Positions 49,807 to 57,899 of a stretch of 64,000 nt of DNA are shown in pieces (position 1 is the first letter of the stretch; each line of letters begins with the position of its first letter). Position numbers and translations under genes: made by a program. The stretch comes from Planctomycetota bacterium (GTDB lineage Bacteria > Planctomycetota > UBA1135 > UBA2386): contig JALORC010000045.1 of assembly GCA_025459175.1 (NCBI GenBank), positions 1 through 64,000 on the forward strand. Direction: 5' to 3'. The notes under the pieces were generated by a model. The model did no database searches and was not told the origin of the DNA. It worked only from the letters and a program-made list of their open reading frames with translations.

Positions 49807-50781
49807 ACGATGCCGACGTGCAGCAGCTGGTGCGGCGGATCCGCGATCGGGTGCTGCGGGCGTTGCGCAAGGCGGGGAAGTGGGTGGACCCGGATGCTGC
49901 GGCGGAAGTCGGCGACGGTGCCGGCGACGAACTGCTGCCCGGTCTCGCGGCGGCGGCGGTCGAAGGGCGCGCAGCGCTCGGCGGACGCGCAGGCCAGCGC
50001 GATGGTCGCGTCGGCCGCGATGGTCGCTGGGAGCCGCTGGTGAAGGGCCCGCTGTGCGCGGAGGTTGATGGGTTCTCGCTGCACGCGGGCGCGTGGGTGT
50101 CAGCACGGGATCGCGAGAAGCTGGAGAAGCTGTGCCGGTACAGCGAGGCCGGCGGTTGCGGAGTCGCGGCTGGTGGAGCTGAGCGATGGGCGGATCGGGT
50201 ACTCGCTGAAGAAGCGCTGGCGGGACGGCACGACGGCGGTGGTGATGACGAAGGAAGTGCTGATGGAGCCGCTTTGCGCGCTGGTGCCAAAGCCGCGGAA
50301 GCACCTGGTGACGTATCACGGGGTGTTGGCGCCGGCGTCGGGGTTGCGCTCGCGGGTGGTGCCGCGTCGTGTGGAAGAGGAAGGTGAAGCCTGCGGCTGC
50401 CAGCACGGGGCAGGTGGTGGAGGGGAGGGCGAGAACGCCGCTGCGGCCGCGGTGGCCGAGGCGGTCGAGCGGGTCGACGCCGCGGGGTCGCGTCGGCAGC
50501 AGGCGGAGCGCCGGCTGCGCGCGCGGCTGCGGGTTCCGCATGGTGGTGGCGGGCGACGTGGTGGTCGGCGGCGGTACTCGTGGGCGGAGTTGCTGAAGCG
50601 GGCGTTCGGCTTCGAGGTCTTGGTTTGCCCGAAGTGTTCGGGAGTGCGTCGTGTGCTGGCGGCGATCCACGATCCGGCGTCGATCGCGCGGGTGCTGGGG
50701 GCGATGGGGCTGTCGGCGGGAGCTGTGGAACTGGCGGCGAGCCGTGCGCCGCCGGGTCGCGACGAAGGCCTGGCCGAGTGA
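49770..50781 (+). pseudogene. IS91-family transposase remnant (central/C-terminal part, frameshifted)
   Basis: Frame 1: PEFHAQPEVNDADVQQLVRRIRDRVLRALRKAGKW...PLCAEVDGFSLHAGAWVSARDREKLEKLCRY; frame 2: ARPAVAESRLVELSDGRIGYSLKKRWRDGTTAVVMTKEVLMEPLCALVPKPRKHLVTYHGVLAPASGLRSRVVP...RRYSWAELLKRAFGFEVLVCPKCSGVRRVLAAIHDPASIARVLGAMGL. Confidence 0.85.
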
Positions 50782-50788
50782 CCCGCCG

Positions 50789-50848
50789 AGGGCTGGGTCA
50801 GCTGGTGCGGCGACCAGTCGTGGGTCGCGGCGGGGTAGCGGGCTGCTT
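50789..50848 (+). repeat. 60-bp exact repeat D, copy 1
   Basis: agggctgggtcagctggtgcggcgaccagtcgtgggtcgcggcggggtagcgggctgctt; identical to 54337-54396. Confidence 0.95.
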
Positions 50849-50939
50849 GGTGAGCGCGGAAGCCGCGGTGGCGGGCGCGAACTGGACTGCCGGGACCGGC
50901 TGGACGGGGTGGAAATCGGGCGGCAAGTTGGTGCAGACC

Positions 50940-50966
50940 GGTTCCGGTGGTCCGGGACCGCAGCTT
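50940..50966 (+). repeat. VR/TR-tail-like repeat E, copy 1
   Basis: ggttccggtggtccgggaccgcagctt; cf. 54611-54639. Confidence 0.85.
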
Positions 50967-50967
50967 C

Positions 50968-51495
50968 CTTGACCTATGCGCCGACGCGCATCTCGACGCG
51001 GTGCGGCTCGGAGGCGGGCTCTACGGCTTCGATCCGTTCGCGGGTTCCGCTGCGCCGGGGCCGGTCTCGCTGCGACCGGCGTTGGCGCTGAAAGCGCGGT
51101 TCGTCGGCCTGCGCGACGTTGAAGCCGGCGCGACGGTCGGCTACGGCAGCACGTTCGTGTGTGCGCGACCCTCGCGCCTCGGTCTGTTGCCGCTCGGCTA
51201 CGCCGACGGCCTGCCGCGCGAACTGTGGAACGGTGCGCCGGTGCTGGTGCGCGGCGTGTGTGCGCCGATCGTCGGCGTCGTCAGCATGAACCAGACGGTC
51301 GTCGACGTGACCGCAGTCGAGGGTGCGATGCTCGGCGACGAAGTGGTGCTGCTCGGCGCGCAAGGGAGCGAGCGTTTGTGGCCCGAGGATCGCATCGGGC
51401 CGGGCGGCTCCGTCTACGAGGTCACCACGCTGCTGCGCAGTGCGCTGCCGCGGCGCTTCCTCGGCGGCGACGAGGCGGCGGCGACGTTGCGTTGA
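50968..51495 (+). pseudogene. alr: Alanine racemase, C-terminal domain only
   Basis: LDAVRLGGGLYGFDPFA...LRPALALKARFVGLRDVEAGATVGYGSTFVCARPSRLGLLPLGYADGLPRELWNGAPVLVRGVCAPIVGVVSMNQTVVDVTAVEGAMLGDEVVLLGAQG; PLP-binding N-terminal barrel absent upstream. Confidence 0.85.
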
Positions 51496-51938
51496 CGGCG
51501 GTCGGTAGCTCGGCTTCGTCATCGCGGGACGCCGACGTCGGTTGTCGAGACTTCGTTCGCCTTGTCGTGGATGGTCGAGGGCGAGCCGGAGCCGGCTGCT
51601 GGCGCCGGCCGATCGGCTCACCACAGGCGAATGGGTGGTCGTGCCGGCCGTGCCAAGGAGCCCGAAGATCCGCAGTAGCTTGCGCGGCGCCGTCAGCCGC
51701 AGGGGCGTTCGTGGCCGGGCCGAGCCGCGCGACCAGCTCCCGCACCGGTTGCCTGGGGCGAAGTCCGCCACCGGCGACCGGGATGCGCTGAGCTCGTAGA
51801 AGGTCACTTGACGGCTGCCTCTTGGGCCAAGGTGCGCGAGGCCCGCGATCGGGACCTTGTCCACGCGATCGAGCCTCGCTTTCATTGCGGCACGACGAGC
51901 GCGGGAGAGCCGTCGCTACCTGCTCTCGAACCCAACCC

Positions 51939-54011
51939 ATGCCCAGACTTCGTCTCCGCATTGCGTTCGCTCTTCTCGCCCTCTGCTGTCTCGCGACCCA
52001 CGGCATCGCCCAAGCCTGGGCGGTGATCACGCCCAGCCCTGCGACGCTGGCACCGATCGCCCGCAACCGCGCGGCGATGGCGTACGATGCCGCACGGGGA
52101 CGGACCGTGCTGTTCGGTGGTTACAACGCCACGGCAGCGCCGCTCGGTGACTTCTGGGCCTTCAACGGCACTGGCTGGCAGCAGCTCGGTGGCACGGTGC
52201 CCGCACCGCGCTGGGGTCACAGCATGGTCTACGACTCGCGCCGCGAACGCGTGGTGCTGTTCGGCGGCTTCCAGCCGAGCCCGGGCAACCCGATCCCGGA
52301 CGCGATCGGGTTCGGGGACACCTGGGAGTACGACGGCTTCGGTTGGACGCAGGTCGCTACGACGGGCCCGAGCCCGCGCGGCGACTTCGGCATGGCCTAC
52401 GACCCGATCCGGCAGCGCACGGTGCTGTTCGGCGGTGCCGGGCCCAGCACGACGTACCACCAGGACACGTGGGAATGGAACGGGGTCGCGTGGGCACAGG
52501 TGAACACGCCGACGGGGCCGTCGATCCGGCGCGGGCCGGCGATGGCGTTCGACCTCGAGCGCGCGGAGGTGGTGCTGTTCGGCGGTGGCGTTGTCAGCAC
52601 GCTGTTCGGCGACACGTGGACCTACAACGGGACGACGTGGACGCAGCGTGCCCCGGCGACGTCGCCGCCGGCGCGTTGGGAGAGCACGATGGCGTTCGAC
52701 CCGCTCTGCGGGGAGGCGATGCTGCAGGGCGGCACGACGTTCAACTACCAGCCGATCTTCGCGGACTCGTGGCGGTGGAACGGTACGACGTGGACGCAGG
52801 TGGTGGGCACCCAGCCTTCGGCGCGGCACGGGGTCGCGGCGGCGTTCGATCTGCAGGCGGGGCGCTCGCTATGGTTCGGCGGGCGCGACAGTGCCGGGTT
52901 CCGCAGTGATCTTTGGGGTTGGTCGGGCAACTGCTGGCGCACGATGACGACTGTCACACCAGCGGTCGCGGGGCAGACGGCGCAATACCGCTACAACTAT
53001 CCGGCGACGGCGACCAACAACGTCTATCTCGAGCTTTGGACGCTGCGCAATCCGAACGCGTTCTCGTTGCCCATCCCTGGGTTCGTGCCGGTGGGGCTGA
53101 CGCGGGTGGACGTGTTCTTCGTGCTGCTCCAGGCTGCGGGACTGCTCGGGGCTTCGGGGCAGCAGAATTCGGTGCCGTTCGCGATCCCGAACACGTCGGC
53201 GGTGGTCGGGTTCACCTACGACGTGCAGGATTTGGACATCGATCTGGCGAGCAACTACTTGTACTGGGCGAGCAATGACGTGGAGGCCACGGTCTGGTCA
53301 GGCTCACTGAATCCAGCGCTCAACATGGTCGCCATCGCGCCGGGGACGTTCCAGATGGGCTCGGTCCTGACTTATACTACCGCGTACCCGGTGCATGCGG
53401 TGACGATCTCGAGCCCGTTCTGGATGGGGCGGGATGAAGTGACGCAGGCGCAGTACCAGGCGGTGATGGGCAGCAACCCGTCCTACTTCCCTGGCGCGCA
53501 GCTTCCGGTCGAGCACGTCTCGTGGAACAGCGCGGTCGCCTATTGCGATGCGTTGACGGTGCAGGAGGCAGCGGCTGGGCGCTTGCCCTCTGGCTACGAG
53601 TATCGCCTGCCGACGGAAGCGGAGTGGGAGTACTGCTGCCGCGCCGGGACGACGACGGAATGGAATGTGGGCAACAGCCTGAGCTGCGGCCAAGCGAACT
53701 TCCACGACGGTGGGTACTGCGTCGGCCAAACGAGTCTGGTTGGTGGTTACGCGGCGAATGCGTGGGGTCTTCGTGACATGCACGGCAATGTCTTTGAGTG
53801 GTGCCTCGATGGCTGGGATGGGGCCACCTACTACCAGGCCGGTGCAGTCACAGATCCGTATGTGCAGATCGGCCCGTACCGGGTCCTCCGCGGCGGCAGC
53901 TGGGGCAACTACTCCTTCGCCTGCCGGTCCGCGATCCGCTCCTTCGTCGACCCGTCGGGCGCCAACTACAGCATCGGGTTCCGGGTCGTGTGCGCCCCAG
54001 TTCTGCCATGA
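51939..54011 (+). CDS. Kelch-like repeats fused to formylglycine-generating-enzyme/sulfatase-modifying domain; candidate DGR target
   Basis: Signal peptide; repeated 'AMAYDAARGRTVLFGGYNATAAPLGDFWAFNGTGWQQLG' Kelch-like modules; FGE motifs 'MVAIAPGTFQMGS', 'VTQAQYQAVMGSNPS', 'LPTEAEWEYCCRAGT', 'RVLRGGSW...CRSA...IGFRVV'. Confidence 0.92.
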   Translation: MPRLRLRIAFALLALCCLATHGIAQAWAVITPSPATLAPIARNRAAMAYDAARGRTVLFGGYNATAAPLGDFWAFNGTGWQQLGGTVPAPRWGHSMVYDSRRERVVLFGGFQPSPGNPIPDAIGFGDTWEYDGFGWTQVATTGPSPRGDFGMAYDPIRQRTVLFGGAGPSTTYHQDTWEWNGVAWAQVNTPTGPSIRRGPAMAFDLERAEVVLFGGGVVSTLFGDTWTYNGTTWTQRAPATSPPARWESTMAFDPLCGEAMLQGGTTFNYQPIFADSWRWNGTTWTQVVGTQPSARHGVAAAFDLQAGRSLWFGGRDSAGFRSDLWGWSGNCWRTMTTVTPAVAGQTAQYRYNYPATATNNVYLELWTLRNPNAFSLPIPGFVPVGLTRVDVFFVLLQAAGLLGASGQQNSVPFAIPNTSAVVGFTYDVQDLDIDLASNYLYWASNDVEATVWSGSLNPALNMVAIAPGTFQMGSVLTYTTAYPVHAVTISSPFWMGRDEVTQAQYQAVMGSNPSYFPGAQLPVEHVSWNSAVAYCDALTVQEAAAGRLPSGYEYRLPTEAEWEYCCRAGTTTEWNVGNSLSCGQANFHDGGYCVGQTSLVGGYAANAWGLRDMHGNVFEWCLDGWDGATYYQAGAVTDPYVQIGPYRVLRGGSWGNYSFACRSAIRSFVDPSGANYSIGFRVVCAPVLP
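53886..53993 (+). other. Candidate DGR variable region (VR) at the C-terminus of the FGE domain
   Basis: CTCCGC GGCGGCAGCTGG GGC AAC TAC TCC TTC GCC TGC CGG TCC GCG ATC CGC TCC TTC GTC GAC CCG TCG GGC GCC AAC TAC AGC ATC GGG TTC CGG GTC GTG: NNC codons at the sites expected to derive from AAC, in the RGGSWNNN..CRSANRNNN..NNNIGFRV layout. Confidence 0.5.
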
Positions 54012-54043
54012 GCCGCAGGCCGAGCGGAGCGCGACCAGAGCAG

Positions 54044-54386
54044 ATGAGGCGCCAGTCGCCGTTGGCTCCCCATGAGGCCGCGGACCACTTCGACGTCAAC
54101 ATCGCCGACCACGAGAACCTGCTCGCCGCTTGTCACTCCTCACTTTGGGGCAAGCATGGCCGTCCTGCAGTCACCGCGTTCACGGCAGGTCTCGACCGGC
54201 AGATCGAAGGGCCGCGCCGCAAACAGCTCGCAGAAGACGTGCCCTTGCGGCCTTTCACGGATGACCGACGCGCAGCTCGACGCCGTTGGTCGTCAGCAAG
54301 CCGAGCGCGTTCGCCGACGTCAGCACCGCGCCCTGCAGGGCTGGGTCAGCTGGTGCGGCGACCAGTCGTGGGTCGCGGCGGGGTAG
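54044..54386 (+). pseudogene. Reverse-transcriptase-like remnant (DGR-type N-terminus joined to a short C-terminal piece; catalytic core missing)
   Basis: MRRQSPLAPHEAADHFDVNIADHENLLAACHSSLWGKHGRPAVTAFTAGLDRQIEGPRRKQLAEDVPLRPFTDD resembles N-termini of DGR-type RTs (NLLAA..GK..RP.V..F...L...L..L...L); then a frame change to QHRALQGWVSWCGDQSWVAAG*. Confidence 0.45.
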
Positions 54387-54396
54387 CGGGCTGCTT
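54337..54396 (+). repeat. 60-bp exact repeat D, copy 2
   Basis: Identical to 50789-50848. Confidence 0.95.
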
Positions 54397-54605
54397 AGGC
54401 GGGTTGCCGGGCGCCGCCGGCGGGGTGCGGGGTCGTCGACGTCGACGAGTGTGTCGCGGAGTGATGGTGATCGCGGTGCGTGACGTCGCGCAGGTCGTGG
54501 CGGGGGAGCGGTGTGCCCGTCTGGCGCGAAACTGGCTGGAATGGGCCCGTAACGGGCTGGTGCGACCGGCTTGGACCGGGGCGTGCGCAGGCTGCAGCAT
54601 GGCGG

Positions 54606-54639
54606 GATCGGGTTCCGGGTGGTCCGGGACCGCAGCTTG
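54606..54639 (+). repeat. VR/TR-tail-like repeat E, copy 2
   Basis: gatcgggttccgggtggtccgggaccgcagcttg, encoding IGFRVVRDRSL in one frame; matches the end of the FGE gene (atcgggttccgggtcgtg). Confidence 0.85.
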
Positions 54640-54887
54640 AACCGCCTACACCCTGGAGATAGGCAAGCAAATCACGCGGCATCATGGGGTCAAGTCCGGT
54701 CGCCGTCCCTACGGAATCGTGCGCATGGCCCACGCCCGAGGTCGCTCCACGCCACGGCGGCAGCACCCGCAGGAACGCCGTGCACCTGCACCGTGCGCGA
54801 GCCGATCTCGGAGAGTCGCACCGATCGCTTCCTCGTCGCGGTGAGATGCCGCCGCGGGTGCGGCACTGGCACCCGCTTCGCGGGGGA

Positions 54888-56975
54888 ATGGGACTTTGCT
54901 CTGATGGCGGGGCGGCTGGCTCGATCGGCCCGGCGCGAATCCCCGTGCGTCCACGACTCGGCATCTGGCTATCGATGGTGGCTGCCACCGCACTGCTGTG
55001 GTGGTTCGCAAGCGGCTCGGCGATGTCGCAGCCGGACGCGGCAGGTTCAGGTGCGAACCCGGCCCACGCAGTACCCGCTGGCCCCATTGGCGCTGCAGCG
55101 AGCGAAGCGCGCGCCGTCGACGGGCGGATCGAGGCTGTGAGTCCATCCGTTCCGCCATCGCTGCCATCCCCGCGCGAGCCCAGGGGGCGGCTCGGCATCT
55201 GCGTGCGCAGCGAGTCCGGCGCGGTCTTGCCGGGCTGCCAGGTGGCAGCCGCATCGGAACGGGCCACCACCGATGCCGGCGGCCGTGTCGAGTTCGAGCT
55301 GCCGGCGGAACGGGTCTTCGTCGCGGTGACCCCCCCGCGCGGCGTCGAGCTGCACGAAACCAGGGGGCAGATGACGGTGCAGCGGGACCAGCTCACCGAG
55401 CTCACCATCGTGCTGGCACCGCGGCGCACCGTTTCGTTCTGCTGCCGGATCGTCGCCGCCGCCGACGCCCGGCCGCTCGGCGAAGCGACGCTCTACCCGC
55501 ACTTCGCCGAGAGCAGCACCAGCGACGGCCAGGGACTCGCGATGCTCGAGATCGATGCGTTGGCCCGCTTCGTCGACGTCTGGCTCGAGGGCTTCGCGTT
55601 GCGCCGCGTGCGCGTGGAGCCGGGGCATGAGACCCCGGCCACGGCGATGGTCGTGCCGATGTCGGCCGAGGCCGTGTTGTGCCTGGCCGTCGTCGATCCG
55701 GCGGGCGCTGCCCTCGGGGGCGGCAACGCCACCGTGTTCTATGCCCCGCGCCACATCGTGTGGCCGTTGGGTTCGGCGGCGGGCGGTGACCACGAGACCG
55801 GCTTCGGCGACGTGGACCCGTTCGGCAAGGTCGAGATCGGTCGCTTGCCAGCTGGTGTGCCGATGCAGCTGGAGGTTTGGATCAGCGACGACTACGGCAG
55901 GATCGACGAACAACCGCTGCTGCTGCAGCCAGGACGCAACGAGCGCCGCGTGGTGATGCAGCCCTGCGGGGGCATCCGCGGTCACGTTCGCGATGCGAAC
56001 GGGCAGCCGGTCGCCGGCGTCGTGGTGCGTTCCATGGCAGCCGAGGCCGAGGGCACCATGCGGGTCACCGGCGGCTACCAGTATCCGCCGGGGATCGTGG
56101 GCGACTCGGAGGCGACCGCCGCGGACGGGGCGTTCTGCATCCGGCAGCTGGCGCCGGGGCCGTATCTGGTGGGTACGGTCGGCGACGAGGAACGCGTGGC
56201 GGTGGTGCAGCGCGTGGTCGTGCCCACCGGTCGCGACGTCGACCTCGACCTGCGCCTGGTGCCCGGCCTCGCCATCGCCGGGCGCGTGCTCGGACCGGAG
56301 GGCAAGCCCGCGGCGGGCATCCCGGTGTACGCAAGGGTCGACGGCGAGAACGCGGCGTGGGATCGAACGGACCAGGAAGGCCGCTTCCGGCTGTATCCGC
56401 TGCCGGCGGGCGAATGCGAACTGGTCGTCGTCGGCGATTCGGGTCTCGGCTTCGTCGAACCGGCGCGCGCGCTGTCCGGCGACCAGCGCGTCGAGCTGCA
56501 CCTGCGCGTCGTGTCCCGCGGCCTCGCCGGCCGCGTGGTGCCAGGTGGCGACGCGTGGGTCGCGGCCCGCTGCCGGGTATCGGGGGCGACAGCCATGACC
56601 TCGTGCGATCTCGACGGCTCGTTCGCGTTTGCGCAACTGGAGCTCGGCACCTGGGACCTGCATGCCGAGGACGGGCTTGGCCATGTCGCCGTCGGCAGCG
56701 TGGAGATCCGGGACGCGCAGGATCCACCGCCGGTTACGATGGTGCTCACGTCGCGGGCGTTGATCCTGCTGTCGCACCCGCAGGCCGACGAGTTCGTCGT
56801 CGTGCGCGGCGTCGAAGTCGCCGCGTTCGAGACGTTGGCTGGCGGCGGCGCCTACGAAGCGAGGGTGCCGCCGGGCAACTGGACGGTCGTGTTCCGGCGC
56901 GGTGGCGTCGAACTGCAGCGCCGCGATGTCGTGGTGGGTGCTGGCGAGCGGGTGCGGGTCGAGGGTGGCGGGTAG
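54888..56975 (+). CDS. Secreted carboxypeptidase-regulatory-like repeat protein
   Basis: Hydrophobic N-terminus (LGIWLSMVAATALLWWFASG); 'IRGHVRDANGQPVAGVVVRSM', 'IAGRVLGPEGKPAAGIPVYARV' modules. Confidence 0.75.
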   Translation: MGLCSDGGAAGSIGPARIPVRPRLGIWLSMVAATALLWWFASGSAMSQPDAAGSGANPAHAVPAGPIGAAASEARAVDGRIEAVSPSVPPSLPSPREPRGRLGICVRSESGAVLPGCQVAAASERATTDAGGRVEFELPAERVFVAVTPPRGVELHETRGQMTVQRDQLTELTIVLAPRRTVSFCCRIVAAADARPLGEATLYPHFAESSTSDGQGLAMLEIDALARFVDVWLEGFALRRVRVEPGHETPATAMVVPMSAEAVLCLAVVDPAGAALGGGNATVFYAPRHIVWPLGSAAGGDHETGFGDVDPFGKVEIGRLPAGVPMQLEVWISDDYGRIDEQPLLLQPGRNERRVVMQPCGGIRGHVRDANGQPVAGVVVRSMAAEAEGTMRVTGGYQYPPGIVGDSEATAADGAFCIRQLAPGPYLVGTVGDEERVAVVQRVVVPTGRDVDLDLRLVPGLAIAGRVLGPEGKPAAGIPVYARVDGENAAWDRTDQEGRFRLYPLPAGECELVVVGDSGLGFVEPARALSGDQRVELHLRVVSRGLAGRVVPGGDAWVAARCRVSGATAMTSCDLDGSFAFAQLELGTWDLHAEDGLGHVAVGSVEIRDAQDPPPVTMVLTSRALILLSHPQADEFVVVRGVEVAAFETLAGGGAYEARVPPGNWTVVFRRGGVELQRRDVVVGAGERVRVEGGG

Positions 56976-57240
56976 CGGCCGTCGGCGACGCGATCGGAGA
57001 AGGCGCGCACATCGCTCTGCGACTCGAGCCGGAGAGCCAGGGAAACCGCAGCAGGCGCCGGGCGAACCCCGCGCGAGTTCCGCATCTCCTTCGCGCGCAG
57101 GTGGATGGTGCGCGGGGCGCGGCCCGTCGCGCGGGACAGCCGGCGGCCGGCGGCGCCACGGTGCTTTTGCGATCCGCGAGGCCAAGTACAAGCACGGCCC
57201 TCCCATGGCTTCGCGCCCCCCCTCTCGCAGCGGCCGCAGC

Positions 57241-57783
57241 CGTCGTGCTGCAGCCCGAGCAGCCGACCGCGGAGGTCGAGATCGTGCTCGATGCCGGCGG
57301 TGGCGTCGACGGCACGGTGACCGGGCTAGGCATGCGGCCGCTGGCGAACGCGCTGATGGTCGCGTTCAGCATCCAGGCCGGCACGATGCGCAGCGGCTCC
57401 ACCGACGCCAAGAGCTACTACCGCATCGACGGGTTGCCGCCGGGGCAATGCGTGGTGTTCAAGTCGCGGCTCGACGAGCGCGCCGACAACATCCCGCTCG
57501 AGCTGATGAGCAACATGCGGCTCAAGACGGTGACGGTGAAGCAGGTCAAGCTGGCCCGGCTCGACGTGCACGACGAAGGGGAGGACGGCGTGCGCGTGTT
57601 CGGCATCGTGCGCGAAGCCGGCGCAGCGGTGCCGCGCGCGCTGGTGACGCTGCTCGGCAGCGATCGCGGAGCCGGGCAAGGAGGAGATTCGGATCACGCG
57701 CACGATCGCGGACGGGGAGACGGTGGAGTGGGAGGTGGATGTGACGGCGGAGCTGGCGGCGCGGGGTTCGGCGAAGAAGTAGC
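57241..57783 (+). pseudogene. Rearranged partial copy of the 46030-49806 gene with internal deletion
   Basis: 57241-57668 matches 48189-48616 (428 bp each); 57662-57734 matches 49650-49722 (73 bp each); junction at shared GATCGCG. Ends VEWEVDVTAELAARGSAKK*. Confidence 0.92.
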
Positions 57784-57899
57784 GGGGTGGGGGCCCTGCC
57801 GTTGCCGGACCGCCGCACGCCGCGGTGGATCCGCTGCCTCTGCGCCCCGTCTCGCGGGCGTCGTGCGTGACGACTTTCGGCGGTGTCTCGGACGCCGGC

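Noticed and set aside
51422-52066. Minus-strand ORF between alr fragment and Kelch-FGE gene
   Set aside because: Low-complexity Arg-rich translation, no motif or plausible RBS; probably non-coding.
54634-54665. CTTGAACCGCCTACACCCTGGAGATAGGC as a sigma-70-like promoter
   Set aside because: TTGAAC-N17-TAGGCA is plausible but overlaps the E repeat and lies ~220 bp from the next start; not supportable as a separate feature.
56976-57240. Possible small gene in the spacer before the rearranged copy (minus strand, SLALRLESQSDVRAFSDRVADG)
   Set aside because: No complete ORF with motif support; may be another decayed fragment.
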